A DNA stretch of 64,000 nucleotides, taken from NCBI GenBank assembly GCA_963995505.1, contig OZ023182.1, positions 17,707,619-17,771,618 of the forward strand. Direction: 5' to 3'. Under the pieces are notes generated by a model that saw only the letters and a program-made list of their open reading frames with translations, was not told the origin of the DNA and ran no database searches. Below are positions 21,701 through 33,554 of this stretch, in pieces. Origin of the DNA: Hypericum androsaemum (Eukaryota; Streptophyta; Magnoliopsida; Malpighiales; Hypericaceae). Position numbers and translations under genes: made by a program. The stretch's first letter is position 1. The number at the start of each line of letters is the position of its first letter.

Positions 21701-22671
21701 TGTTGTTTGTCAGAGGTGGTGTACTTGATTAGGATCTTAGTCGAGGCAAGAGTTTGACTCTTTCTCCGAAAGACGAGATTGCCCCGTATTCAGTACTTAC
21801 GGGCTACGGCAATCGTCCCCAAGATACAACGACTAGTTGCTTCCAAGATTGTAGTACAACGAGTCTCGAAGCTTCGTCGAACCGCTGGATACTTGGAACT
21901 TGAGAGAGAGAGAGAAGAGAACGACTATTGCTAATGAATGCTTATGCAATGAGTGTTCGGGGTGAGTACAAATGAGGGGGGAAGGGCCTATTTATAGGCA
22001 ATGGAGGCAGGCATTTCTGAAGGTCTGCCTGATAACTCCGAAGGGGCTCCAGCCTCTCCGAAGAGGCATCTCAGGCCTGCCTGTAGGTCTGACGGGGTGC
22101 CTGTTACTACTTCGCATCCCTTCGCCTTTCAGTCTAGGTTTTGATCGTGCCCTATCGGATCTTCGCCTGGCTGTTACCTTCGTGACCGTTCAGATGGATA
22201 GGCCTTCGCTCGCACTTCTTCGCGAGGCGTCTCACAACCCTTTGGCTGTCTGAAAATTTCTGAAATATTCCAACCCTTCGTGCCTCTTTGTCTGAGCAGC
22301 CTGAGTGATTTTTGAGCTATGGCAAAATTTTAAAGCTCCTCCAGACGATGCACACGTGCAAAATGCCAAGTGTACCACAAAGTACCCATTGTAACCTGCG
22401 TCCAATGTGCCATACACACACGCACGTGTGCGAGTATGTGCGCATGCTCGTGCTTGGATGGTGCTACGCACCATCCTCGCAACGGTCCGAGTTGGCTTTC
22501 CAGGTGATCAACTTATTTCCTAGCTTACAAGGAGCATCTCATTATAAACAAGAAAAAACTTGTTGCACTTTCCAATGTGGGATTGCCCTTTCCCATTCTA
22601 TATTGGGCCTGCCACTTTGGGCTTTCCGACTTTGGGCTTTTTAACTTGAACTCCATCATTCAATTCCAACA
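21701..22671 (-). repeat. 3' LTR of the exon-1 Copia (971 bp)
   Basis: TGTTGTTTGTCAG...CCAACA on the + strand. On its inner side it is followed by ATCCCCACAT, a purine tract on the minus strand. Its first about 600 bases repeat at 28892-29487. It contains an AG-rich GAGAGAGAGAGAAG run (21904-21917). Confidence 0.88.
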
Positions 22672-23332
22672 ATCCCCACATGAATGATGATTAATGCATG
22701 CTAACACTTTTAATAAAAGTTCTAACAAAATATCATTACATCAAGATAGATAGCTTATAGCTTAGAACTTTCTTTAGTAAGATGTTATCAGATTTACTTG
22801 CTACTCAGTGAACGCAATGTCTTGAACTAGTCAGCTTTTAATGTAAACCAAGACAATAACATTTACACAATGATATCTCTAATATCCTTGGTTCTTACAT
22901 TGTGTCTGTTTCGGCCATGAACCTTATCTTGGATTCATAAGTGTTTGTTCCATTTAAAGCAGCCTCACTTCACACTTATATAGGTGATCTCCTATCAAGA
23001 GTATCCTGCTATACTCCACCTTTATCTGGTATAGGAATCATTAAAAGTGTAGACGTTTAACTTATCCACATCTCTGCAGGTTCGCACTTGGGCAGCTTCT
23101 GAGAAAGGGATGGTTTCCAAGTAATCATCTAAACCATCCATAACTTCGTTATCTCATTGAACCAAGTTTGTGGAATCTCCACTCATCATGGTTGAGTTAC
23201 CGCTATTAACATTTTTTTAATGTGTGGGTTTTAACCCCATTCCCCTTACTGCATTATACATTTGATCTCTATTAATTTCTTTCGTCAAAGGATCAGCTAT
23301 GTTGTCTTTGGACTTCACATAATCAATGATAA

Positions 23333-25271
23333 TGTCACGCCCCTAAAATAGGCATGGCAACCGCCACGGAGAGAGAATTCTCTGTAAGGCTCAATTACTC
23401 TTAAATTACGTTAGAAAACAAACATCTTTAAATGTTACATCGACAATAGTAAATAAGTGTTTATCCAAAACATAAATGCCGTGTTGCACAATGCATGCGA
23501 CCTGCTCCTAGTTCTCACCCCCCGAATTGTCCCTTAGTATCTGAGACAGCAGCGCACATTAATGAGGATACGCATCTCAGTAAGTGGGTAAAAATACATA
23601 ATACATACATCAAATCCTATCACAGATTTCATATCAAATCATACCTAATAATAACCCTTCAATCAAGCAGACATCACAATTACACACTCGTCAAATCAGA
23701 ACATGTAAAATAAGTAATGGAATTAACAATGCTCAAGTTAAACACATGACATATCACAGACGAAACTCCGGAGTTACGAATATCGGGATCCTGTGGGGCA
23801 CAGTAGATACTACTTTCACTATAGAGCACAGAAGCGAAAAGGAGTTCTCACCACAGGGCACAGATATCCTATACACTCGCGTAGAGTATGAAAATCATAC
23901 AGAATACTCTACGGGTACAGTAGCGTAGGGATAATCCCGACCAGTACAGTACATAGTTCTTTCAGACAGAAACGAATATCGGAATCCTGTGGGGCATAGT
24001 AGGTACTCATTTCACTATAGAGCACAGAAGTGAAAATGAGTTCTCACCACAGGGCACAGATATCCTCTACACTCGCGTAGAGTATGAAAATCATACAGAA
24101 TACTCTACGGGCACAGTAGCGTAGGGATAATACCGACCAGTACAGTATATAGTAATTTCAAACAGAACAGTTTTCAGAAGGACCTCACAAAATACCGACC
24201 AATAGATTACGAATACCATATGGTACAGGATGCAGTCAAACTCATACAGGCAGAGATCAATCCAGAAATAATACAGCGCATACGAATATAAATAATACTG
24301 AGTATTACCGAATCAATAGAAAATACCATAGCTCATACCGAAGCATTACCAAGTCAATAATGTCCAAAATACCAGATACACATATAGAATACCGACATAC
24401 AAAATACAAGACCAATACTGAAACACAACGCCTATTGCTAATACAAATCTAAACTTACCATGTCAAACAAATCTCATCCAACCAGAGTTAAACCAGAATG
24501 ATCCAATGCAAGAAAACTATGCGATACACATGTATACTTTTTCCTCTGATAAATTCCCTCAAACATTTCTTATAGTTTTTCCAGAAAAATATAAACCAAG
24601 TCCCCACAACCTACAAACCAAGTTCCTGGAAATTAAAGGACTTAAGACAATATCCATATCCCATGAAATTCAAGCAGTCCAATTATTTAATACAAGCCTA
24701 TAATCTATAAAAAAGACAACAGTACTTGATTATATAATATTCATGCGCTTTACAAACCTATCCACGTCAACAGCCTTCAACTAATATGAACCTTAATTTA
24801 TTCACGCCTTAACTTATAAGAACCCTAAGATCATGCGCGGCTAGCATTAATCATTATTATTATTATTTTCTAAGAACAATAAAGTCCACCAAGAACACAA
24901 ACGCAACCTTAGACAAGGGAATGTTCATTTATTAATCAAACAGAAGATACCAATGCATGAATACAAGCAGACGATTCGACCGAGATATGATTAAATCCAA
25001 AACAGAATTGAAAACATCGAAGCAGTGTCAACTAGCACGCAACGAGTAAAGTCAGAACCGACTTACATCCTTTTCAATGACGCATCTCTCGATCCTATTA
25101 ATCTGTTATTGTCCCCCAGTGGAATGCGACTATAGGCCTTGTATTTATAGTACACATTGACCTAATTAGGGTTACGTGGAAATTTACCTTATGCTGCCCA
25201 AAGTTAGTATGAATAACCATACACTACCCGAATTTTTTAACTAATGTCAAATAGATTTTTCGATTCTTACA
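23333..25271. repeat. Solo LTR (1939 bp) nested in Copia RNase H, TSD GATAA
   Basis: Begins TGTCACGCCCC and ends ATTCTTACA, flanked on both sides by GATAA (23328-23332 and 25272-25276). No internal region or second LTR is present, so this is the product of LTR-LTR recombination. The interior is non-coding and contains a 196-bp tandem duplication. Confidence 0.93.
23776..24160. repeat. 196-bp tandem duplication within the solo LTR
   Basis: Two adjacent units, starting ACGAATATCGGGATCCTGTG (23776) and ACGAATATCGGAATCCTGTG (23972). Each contains CACTCGCGTAGAGTATGAAA and TACTCTACGGG. Confidence 0.9.
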
Positions 25272-25539
25272 GATAATTATACCACCAGAGATCAATTGTC
25301 TAATGGTGTTATGTCTCCTACAGATATATCGGGACTTACCATTGTACATAGTACTTTGTGCTCTCCTGATTGCTGACATGCTATCACAATGTATCAATAC
25401 ATGAGGCACAGGTTTGTTTCAACAAGGAATATCCTCTAGGAAGTTTCTGAGCCATTCAGTTTCTTCCACAGCTTTATCTAGTGCTATAAACTCTGAGTCT
25501 ATGATGGATAGAACTATACACGTTTGTTTAGAAGATTTT

Positions 25540-26637
25540 CAGGACACAGCTCTACCACCTATGGTGAACACGTAACCATTGGTAGATTTGGAGTCTTTAG
25601 TGTCTGATATCCAATTCGCATCAGTGTATCCTTCTAATACAGCTGGATATCTTGTATATAGTATGCCATAGTTCAAAGTATGTTTTAGATACTTTAAAAC
25701 CCTTTTCAGAGCTAGCCAGTGATCCGTTCCTGGATTACTTGTGAATCTACTAAACTTGCTAACTGAATAAGCAATATTAGGGCGAGTACAATTTGTTAAG
25801 TACATCAGGCTCCCAATGATCCTTGCATATTTCAGTTGGGATACCAAGTCTTAGCTGGAGGTTTGTCAAAAGCTTCAAATTTCTTGAGTACATTCTCAAC
25901 ATAGTGAGATTGTGACAAGACAATTCCTTCAGTCGTCCTAGAGATTTTAATCTCTAGTATAATGTCAGCTAGACCCATATCTTTCATGTCAAAGTTGTTC
26001 TTTAACATATTCTTAGTTTTCACGATAAGATCATTACTGCTTCCCATGATTAGCATGTCGTCTATATATATGCATACAATTACGTAAGCATCATGTGTGC
26101 CTTTAATGTATACACATTTATCACACTTATTGATCTTAAAGCTATTTGACATCATTGTTCTGTCAAATTTCTCATGCCACTGTTTCGGCGCCTGTTTCAG
26201 CCTATACAGTGACTTGACCAGTTTGCATACTTTATGTTTTTGCCCGGGGGCAACAAACCTTCAAGTTATTCCATATATATCTCCTCTTCCAGTTCTCCAT
26301 TTAGGAAAGCTATTTTTACATCCATCTGGTGTATCTTGAGGTTATAGAGTGCTGCAACAGCTATGATCACTCTAATAGATGTGATTCTTGTGACCGGCAA
26401 ATACGTGTCAAAGAAATCATATCCTTCCTTTAGTTTAAACCCTTTAGCTACCAACTGAGCTTCGTACTTATCGATTGATCCATCAACTTTGTATTTTCTT
26501 TTAAGGATCCACTTGCAACCTAGAGGTTTGCAACCAGGTGGGAGATCCACGATTTCCCACTTGTGGTTTTGCATGATAGTTTTTGCAAATTTTGGCAACC
26601 TTAAATAGCCTAAGAGTCCATATTTTATTACCTCCAT
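25540..26637 (-). pseudogene. Copia reverse transcriptase region
   Basis: Three consecutive minus-strand frames. 26637-26266 carries the RT start (WEIVDLPPGCKPLGCKWILK, QLVAKGF, HQMDVKIAFLNGELEEEIYM). 26155-25832 carries the catalytic box YIDDML with GSS, and DMGLADIILEI. 25847-25539 carries the connection domain ([28 protein letters not shown]). The YIDDML catalytic aspartates are intact, but two frameshifts near 26200 and 25840 break the polyprotein. Confidence 0.93.
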
Positions 26638-26640
26638 ATT

Positions 26641-27530
26641 TAATCACACCGATCACTAAATCCATAAATCAATTTTAATAATTATATTACTTACCTTCTA
26701 GTGTTGATTTTAGTAAATCTCCTTCGTACTTGTTCTTCCTTTTGCGTTTCTTCTTTCCATTCTTTATAGTTGTTCAAGTCTACTTATAATTCTCTCTCGG
26801 TTCCTATCTTTTCTCTTGGTTCTTATTTTCACTTGCCATCATTATATATTTAATTATCAATTTCTCAATCAAATACTTTAAATCACTCTGATTTATTTCC
26901 TTTTGCTCCTTTATTGCCATATTCAAATTAAGTCCAATAATTGCTAAAACTTCTTTTAAATTAAATACCTTCTCTACTTCCAACTATCAATATAGTATCT
27001 TATTTTATATTTCATATTCTCATTTTATATATCGTAAATATTTCAGGGAAAACTTTAAATAATCGCTAGCTTCTTTCGACGTTCTTTTTTTTCTTCTCTT
27101 TGTTCGTAATTTTGGTCTATTTTAGTGGAAAGGATAAACTGAGTAATTTATATTACTTACAGTAAGTTTCAACCGCCTCTGACTTTTCTTTTCTTGCTTG
27201 GTGTCAACAATTATGCCACGTTTTTTTTTATCTTATCATCTTTTTTTTTACTTTCTTCTGTTGTTATCTTGTTAAAATTATCCAAATTCAATTTCATCTC
27301 TTTTTCTATTCTTTCTGTTAATAACGTATCCAACTCATGATTTTCTTCTTTTTATATTTTAATTTCTTATGCTCTTATCTTTGTTTCATAAGGTTATCCA
27401 AATCTAACTTGATCTCTACTTTATTTTTATTTTTATTTTTATATTTCAAACCGTCAGATTATTTCATAAATCACAAAACTCAAAGAAAACAGTTATAGAT
27501 CTAAATATTATAAATCCACACAAATTAGAA
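26641..27530. other. AT-rich insert replacing the Copia integrase
   Basis: A non-coding block, very poor in G on the + strand, between RT and protease remnants where integrase should be. Pieces such as GCCACGTTTTTTTTTATC and TATCCAAATCTAACTTG resemble the LTR at 12950-13150, so it may be a diverged fragment of the same large Ty3-like family. No target duplication recognised. Confidence 0.4.
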
Positions 27531-28890
27531 TCACCTAATTTGGAGTCCGGATGAGGAAACTGCGCCTATTTTATCACACGACGATGGACTATGCCTAAAC
27601 CCTTCTAAAACTAACATTATTATGTTGTAACAAATTTGGTTGAAGGGTGAGATTATCACATAACCCTTTCCTACAAAGGTACCAGCCTTAGTTAATACAA
27701 ATCCATCAGCCTCAAATACCAGCTTTATCTCGGCTTTGCTTAATAGGGAGCCGGATACCAGATTCTTACGATTTTCTGGGACATGCAGCACATCCTTGAG
27801 GGTCAACTCTTTTCTGGAGGTCAGCTTCAGCACCACCTGGCCTAGTCCGACTAAAGGAGAAGTTGCGGAGTTACCCATAAATAACTTTCGATCGTTGATC
27901 GGGATATAGGTCGAGAACATCTCCTTCTCTGAGCAAATATGTCAGGTTGCCCCTGTATCAATGAACCACTCTCTTGGATTATCCACCAGATTGGCTTCAA
28001 ACACCACGGTGGATAAGTCTAGCTCAGACAAGTTTTCGGCCAGATTAGCCTTCTCAGGATCGTTCCTCTTTGGCAAGCGACAATCTTTTACCATGTGACC
28101 GGGCTTATCGCAGTTGTAGCAATTACCCTTGATCTTCTTAGCCTTCTTTTTCTTTGGCTCTTACTTCTCCTGCTTATTTTTGGGCTTCTTCCTCTTTTTG
28201 CCGGTGCCACCTTCGGTGAGGTGTACCTTAGCCTCAGTGTTGGTCTTGCTGGTCTTGACTTCAGACTTTCGATTGTCTTCCTCGATCTTTAGTCTCACAA
28301 TCAGGTCTTCCAGTCCCATGTCCTTCCTCTTATGATTGAGGTAGTTCTTGAAGTCCTTCCACAGTTGTGTAGCCTCTCAATTAGCGCAGCCACTTGGAAG
28401 GACTCACTGAGTTGCATGCCTTCAGCGTGAATCTCGTACAGAATCAGCTACAGCTCTTGAACATGGTCTACGAACTTCTTGGAATCCACCATCTGAAAGT
28501 CAAGGAATCTTCTGACGATGAATTTTTTCATTCCGGTATCCTCCATAATGTACCTCTTCTCCAGGGAATCCCACAATTTTTTCACAATCTTGGCACCTGC
28601 ATAGAAATTGTAAAGAGTATCGTCTAATCTATTCAGGATATAGTTACGACACAGGAAGTTGGTATGACTCTATGCATCCAGGGCATTGATCTTCTGTTGA
28701 TCAGCCTCATTTTTTGCCACTGTCAGAACTTCTTCCTTCAAGAACCGAACCAGGTTGAACATTGTCAAGTAGAACAGCATCTTTTGTTGCCATGTCTTGA
28801 ACTAAATGCCATTGAACTTTGCCGGTCTTTCGGCATGGACAGTTCTTGGGACCGTCGGTACTGGTGTTGTACACGTATCTCGTCTTACGA
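27531..28890 (-). pseudogene. Copia gag and protease remnants
   Basis: Minus strand. 28890-28140 is degenerate gag with frame breaks. The zinc knuckle (CDKPGHMVKDC-like) reads around 28115-28085. It is followed by PKRNDPEKANLAENLSELD and a protease region with REWFIDTG near 27965. The frame 27920-27531 gives the protease tail ([20 protein letters not shown]), which is diagnostic for Copia. Frames are broken and several stops are present. Confidence 0.85.
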
Positions 28891-28891
28891 T

Positions 28892-29487
28892 TGTTGTTTG
28901 TCGGAGGTGGTGTACTTGATTAGGATCTTAGTCGAGGCAAGAGTTTGACTCTTTCTTCGTAAGATGAGATTGCCCCGTATTCAATGCTTACAGGCTATGA
29001 CAATCGTTCCCAAGATACAACGACTAGTTACTTCCAAGATCGTAGCGCAACGAGTCTTGAAGCTTCGTCGAATCGCTGGATACTCGAAACTTTCTTGAGA
29101 GAAGAGAACGACTATTGCTAATGAATGCTTATGCAATGAGTGTTCGAGATGAGTACAAATGAGGGGGGAAGGGCCTATTTATAGGCAATGGAGGCAGGCA
29201 TTTCCGAAGGGCTGCCTGGCAACTCCGAAGGGATTCCAGCCTTTCAGTCTAGGTTTTGATCGTGCCCCATCAGATCTTCGCCTGAATGTTGCCTTCGTGA
29301 CCGTTCGGATGGATAAGTCTTCGCTCGCACTTCTTCGCGAGACATCTTGCAACCCTTTGGCCGTCTAGAAATTTTTGGGATGTTCCAGCTCTTCGTGCCT
29401 CTTCGTCTGAGCAGCCTGAGTGGTTTCCGAGCTTCGGCAAAATTTTAATGCTCCTCTAGCTCTTCGCGACGATGCGCACGTGCAAAA
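28892..29487 (-). repeat. 5' LTR of the exon-1 Copia, outer part deleted
   Basis: Matches the first about 600 bases of 21701-22671, then breaks off in GCGCACGTGCAAAA and passes directly into CYP79 coding sequence. The inner side lacks the usual Met-tRNA primer site; the adjacent minus-strand sequence is ATCGTAAGACGAG. Confidence 0.8.
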
Positions 29488-30262
29488 GATTCATGGAGGA
29501 AATGAACACGGAAATAACATGCATCCGCCTTGGAAAGGTTCATGTGATCCTTGTCACTTGCCCTAAGATCGCTGCGGAGTTCCTAAAAATACAAGACGCC
29601 ATCTTCTCATCCAGGCAAGAAACGAGGAGGCTGATCACCTCGTACATTACCTGTATAACCATTGCAAGAATTTTGAATCTGGCGGTTTGGTCAATGTAAG
29701 GGTGGGCGCAAGACATTATTGCGGGAATGTCATGAGGAAGATCATATTCGAAAAGCGGTTTTTCGGCGAGGGAATTGAAGATGGCGGGCCTGGAATTGAA
29801 GAACAAGAGCATGTAGATGCAATTTTCATTATTTAGAGCATCTCTTCTCGTTTTGTGTCTCGGATTACTTGCCATTCTTGGCGGGTTTGGACTTGGATGA
29901 CCAAGAAAAAATTATCAGGGAAGCGAACAAAATTGTAAGCAAGTACCATGACCCTATCATCAAAGAGAGGGTTCATCAATGGAAAGATGTAGCCAAGAAG
30001 GAAATGGAGGACTTGCTTGTTGTTTTTATTACTTCTAAAGACGCCAATGGTGACAACTTGCTCCACTAAAAAGAGATCAAAGCTCAAATTAAAGTATGTC
30101 CATCTCTTCTCGTTCTTCCCTCTTTCTTCATGTTTCATTTCATTTATAGATCTAATGGTTATTCTCAAATTAAACAATGTTTACACACTTTTCTGTAAAC
30201 CATTGTGAATGTTGTTTGGTTTGGCTGATCGCGAGTTCTTGCGCAATTTTTTAAATTTTTTT

Positions 30263-30655
30263 TGGGAAAAGTACACTTTTAGTACCTGTAGTTTCATGAT
30301 TTGACAGATATGATCCCGTGGTTTAAAAACGACGTTCTGAATCCTGTGGTATGCACCCTCGTTTCACTTTTAGGCTCGGATGGCTCCCTGAGTAAAAAAT
30401 CATTCTGAACCATCGAACGACGTCGTCCAACAGCTGATGTGGCAGCCACATCATAATTTTTCGTCCCGCTTGGCATTATTTTTCTGGGTCAATTTTATTA
30501 TCATTTAAGTCCCTTACTTTTTTATTATTTTTCAAATACCCCTCCTTTATATATTCAAAAAACTCCCAAATCAAAACCCTAACCTCTCATTTTCTAATCT
30601 CTCCTCTCCTCATCTCTCTCTCCCGCTACACCGACCCTCAACTGCTCCCTCTCTC
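30263..30655 (+). repeat. Left TIR of the intronic MULE
   Basis: About 390 bases, inverted copy of 33172-33545. Landmarks are TTTCACTTTTAGGCTCGGAT and AACGACGTCGTCCAACAGCT. The inner end has a CTCTCT-rich stretch that may serve as leader for the GRF gene. Confidence 0.88.
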
Positions 30656-30885
30656 CCTCGCCTCTTCAAGTGACATCATTTCCAAGCTCATAACTCCATC
30701 AACGGACTTCAGCTCCCTCTACCTCGCCTCTTCATCAAGCCGCCTCTTCGTCAAGCCGCCTCTTCATCAAGTTGTTGTCGTTCGAGCTCAGTCTCCTCCT
30801 CGTCAATGAGCTATTGTCGAACTATCCTCAACCTCTCTCGGCCAGCATCTACCGTACTCCACCTCTCTCATCCAGCTGCTACAAT

Positions 30886-31300
30886 ATGGATTCTCCTAAT
30901 GGTAAGGTTAAGATTTGTAGTTGTGGTTTTGAGTCGCCCTTACAAATGGCGAGGACAGCGGGAAATGTTGGACAATGCTTTTATGGTTGTTGTCGATACA
31001 GCAAATGCGGTGAAAAGATGTGTAATTTTTTCATGTGGGTTGATCCAATTACTTGCAAATGGGGGACATAATTGTTGCCATCTCTTTTGGGGTCAATTAA
31101 GTGGAAAAAATGACGTATACTAGACTTAGAAGCAAATCTCAAGATGGTGAAGGAAGATGTTAATGCTATAGGAATGGAACTGCAAAAACGTCAAGAGAAG
31201 TGCAACTTGCTAGAATCTGAGATTGTTAAATGGAAGAGATTGACTTTTGTATTTATCATTCTAATTAGCTTGTATGTTATTCACTTTGGAAAAATATAAT
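30886..31300 (+). pseudogene. GRF-type zinc-finger gene carried by the MULE
   Basis: From ATG 30886 the frame encodes a GRF zinc finger (KVKICSCGFESPLQ, then GQCFYGCCRYSKCGEKMCNF and FFMW) up to a stop at 31069-31071. GRF fingers bind single-stranded nucleic acid and are common in plant MULE-associated proteins. In another frame at 31130-31300 follows a coiled coil (MVKEDVNAIGMELQKRQEK) and a C-terminal hydrophobic helix (LTFVFIILISLYVI), the normal rest of such proteins. Either an unseen intron or a frameshift separates the two. Confidence 0.7.
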
Positions 31301-31584
31301 TTGCTTTGTACTTTAAGAGATTGATGTAAGAGATTTGTTGTTATATTTTCTTATATTTGCTGTCAAATTTGCTTACATTTGCTGTCAAATTCTGTCACAT
31401 TCGCAAAACTCAGTTTTATAATATTTTTCTCAAAACCAGACAACGCGAACCACATCCAAAAAGTATGATACCACATCCGAAAATTAACATACCACATCTG
31501 AAAAAGTTAATCATCCTTACATATTCATACCGATACGAATATCCAAATATCCAAAGTAACATACCACCTGACTGACCATTCTTA

Positions 31585-32706
31585 CTACATCCAATAATCA
31601 TAACTATACAAAGTCTTAATTTGGAAAGTCCTTTCATCATCTATCAGCGAGGCATGAACTCTAAACCCATATTCAATTATACAAATAGCAGTAGCAGCAT
31701 ATCTGTTGTTCTTTTTCCACTTATAATCAGCCCCCTTACCTATGGTCCACTCCTTCATGGCATTCCTAAATTGTTGACCCATTTTAAACTTCATTCCCTT
31801 CATCAAGGTAAACTTTCTCTCTTGCAGCAACTCCTCGGAGAACTAAGGGTAATCTCTCATCTTGAAAGCATCCTCGTCAGCCCTCACTTCGAATAAACTA
31901 GTGTCACCAAAAATTGGTGGATCATCTTCAAATGGTTCAACATCCTTTGAAGCTTCTTTCGAAGCTGCTGCAGCTGGTTCAGCATCCTTTGAAGCTTCTT
32001 TCGAAGCTGTTGCAGCTGGTTCAGCATCTTTTGAAGCTTTTTTCAAAGCTGCTGCAGCTGGTTCAGCATCCTTTGAAGCTTCTTTCGAAACTACTGCAGA
32101 ATCATCCTTATCATGACCATCATCGCCCTCAGAATCATCCTTATCATGACCATCATCACCCTCAGAATCATCCTTATCATCACCATCATCACTCTCAGAA
32201 TCATCCTTATCATCACCCTCAGAATCATCTGCATCCTCACCATACCTAGAATCAGCAGGAGCTTCACCTAGAACTTCAACTTCTTCTTTGCTCCAATTTT
32301 CTTCTTCCATTCCTTCAATATCGTTAAGCAATTCATTGTGTCCAACCAACTGAGCATCCAGCCTCTTGTTCAACTCCTCAACAGTTGTAATATTATTTCT
32401 AACTTCAATGCCAAATATATTAGTAGTTGGATAATCTCTTTGCCACTCAATCATATCCATAACCTCAGCGTCATTAAAAATCTCAATTATAGCATCATCT
32501 CCATCAACCTCACCCCTCCTGAACCAAAGACGAACTTCATGAATCCCTAACAGATGCTTATAAAACCCGTGGAGATTCCAATATCCCAAACGATCAACAT
32601 CATAGCCTACAAGCATCTCAAATGATCTTCCTCCAACATACTTCCTTCCACCCTCGTCCACCCAGTTACCACCATAATGATACACAACCTTAAGCGTCTC
32701 ATCCAT
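31585..32706 (-). pseudogene. MuDR-type transposase N-terminus (PB1-like plus DNA-binding domain)
   Basis: From MDETLKVVYHYGG (ATG near 32706; the open frame extends further to 32859) comes a PB1-like domain with GGNWVDEGGRKYVGGRSFEM. It is followed by a long acidic and Ala/Ser repeat stretch (DDGHDKDDSEGDD; KEASKDAEPAAA units) and, after a stop at 31843, a frame at 31830-31585 with GMKFKMGQQFRNAMKEWTIG and FRVHASLIDDERTFQIK. The last is the plant MuDR DNA-binding domain. The DDE catalytic core and SWIM finger are absent. The internal repeats explain the length variation. The element cannot encode active transposase. Confidence 0.87.
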
Positions 32707-33171
32707 ACTGTAACTATAGCCTGCCAGAATCATCACAAGTAGAGACAAACATATCAGCAGACAGAACCCATATCCAACAAACTTGAACCCTAAAACACGA
32801 ACGAAATACCACGAACGAACGAAACCCCAGCACTCAGAAAACCCAATATGCCCGAACAAACCCTAAAACTTCAAATATGAAACCCTAAAAATTAACCCAC
32901 GAACGAACACAAAAATACCACGAACGAATGAAACCATAAAAGAGCAATCGAATCGAGGGTCGGGGTCGTGGGAGAGAGATTGAGTGGGTTAGGAACCCTA
33001 AAAAAACTATACATACCTGTTAGATTGAGGCTTGCATTAACAATTTTGCGTCTTTTTGAGGCAACGGGTCCACGGGGCAAAGAGTGCTGGGGTTGGGAGG
33101 GTGAGGGGTCACCAGGCCCAGGGAGTGGCAAGGAGACGAAGAGACGAGAAGACGATGGAGAGCCAACAGTC

Positions 33172-33545
33172 GAAGGGTCGGTGTAGCGGGAGAGAGAGAC
33201 GAGAAGAGGAGAGATTAGAAAATGAGAGGTTATGGTTTTGATTTGGGAGTTTTTTGAATATATAAAGGAGGGGTATTTGAAAAATAATAAAAAAGTAAGG
33301 GACTTAAATGATAATAAAATCGACCCAGAAAAATAATGCCAAGACGAAATTTTTTGATGTGGCTACCACATCAGCTGTTGGACGACGTCGTTCGATGGTT
33401 CGAAACAATTTTTGGCTCGAGGAACCATCCGAGCCTAAAAGTGAAACGAGGGTGCATACCACAGGATTCAGAACGTCGTTTTTAAACCACAGGATCATAT
33501 CTGTCAAACTGTGAAAATACAGGTACTAAAAGTGTACTTTTTCCT
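33172..33545 (-). repeat. Right TIR of the intronic MULE
   Basis: Inverted counterpart of 30263-30655. It ends AGTGTACTTTTTCCT next to AATTTTTTT. Confidence 0.88.
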
Positions 33546-33554
33546 AATTTTTTT

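Larger units (their letters stand above)
23217..25540 (-). pseudogene. Copia RNase H, split by a solo LTR
   Basis: Minus strand. The upstream half (25540-25272) encodes HCDSMSAIRRAQSTMYNGKS and ends in GGIII. After the solo LTR the domain resumes at 23332 with IDYVKSKDNIADPLTK and runs to a stop near 23217. This is the normal RNase H C-terminus of Copia polyproteins. Apart from the insertion the frame is well preserved in this part. Confidence 0.88.
21701..29487 (-). mobile_element. Ty1/copia element inserted in CYP79 exon 1
   Basis: A minus-strand Copia. The 5' LTR (truncated) is at 28892-29487, then gag, protease, RT and RNase H remnants, a GTGGGGAT purine tract and a 3' LTR at 21701-22671. 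The integrase is missing, replaced by about 0.9 kb of AT-rich DNA, and the RNase H is split by a solo LTR. On the left the insertion point is immediately after CAATGGA of the CYP79 coding sequence. On the right about 370 bases of LTR and a few gene bases were lost, so no target duplication remains. Confidence 0.9.
30263..33545. mobile_element. Mutator-like element (MULE) with long TIRs in CYP79 intron
   Basis: Terminal inverted repeats of about 380 bases (30263-30655 and 33172-33545) share the outer sequence AAAGTACACTTTTAGTACCT. The flanking AATTTTTTT on both sides (30254-30262 and 33546-33554) fits the 9-bp MULE target duplication, though it is low complexity. Inside are two convergent gene remnants: a GRF zinc-finger ORF on + and the N-terminal part of a MuDR-type transposase on -. 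The catalytic transposase domain is missing, so the element is a deletion derivative. Confidence 0.88.

Noticed and set aside
23776..24160. CRISPR-like or satellite array
   Set aside because: Only two 196-bp units, in a plant solo LTR; an ordinary local duplication.
31862..32249. Two overlapping + strand frames rich in Ser/Phe and His/Pro/Leu that look like repeat proteins
   Set aside because: They are antisense shadows of the acidic and Ala-rich repeats of the MuDR-type ORF on the minus strand.
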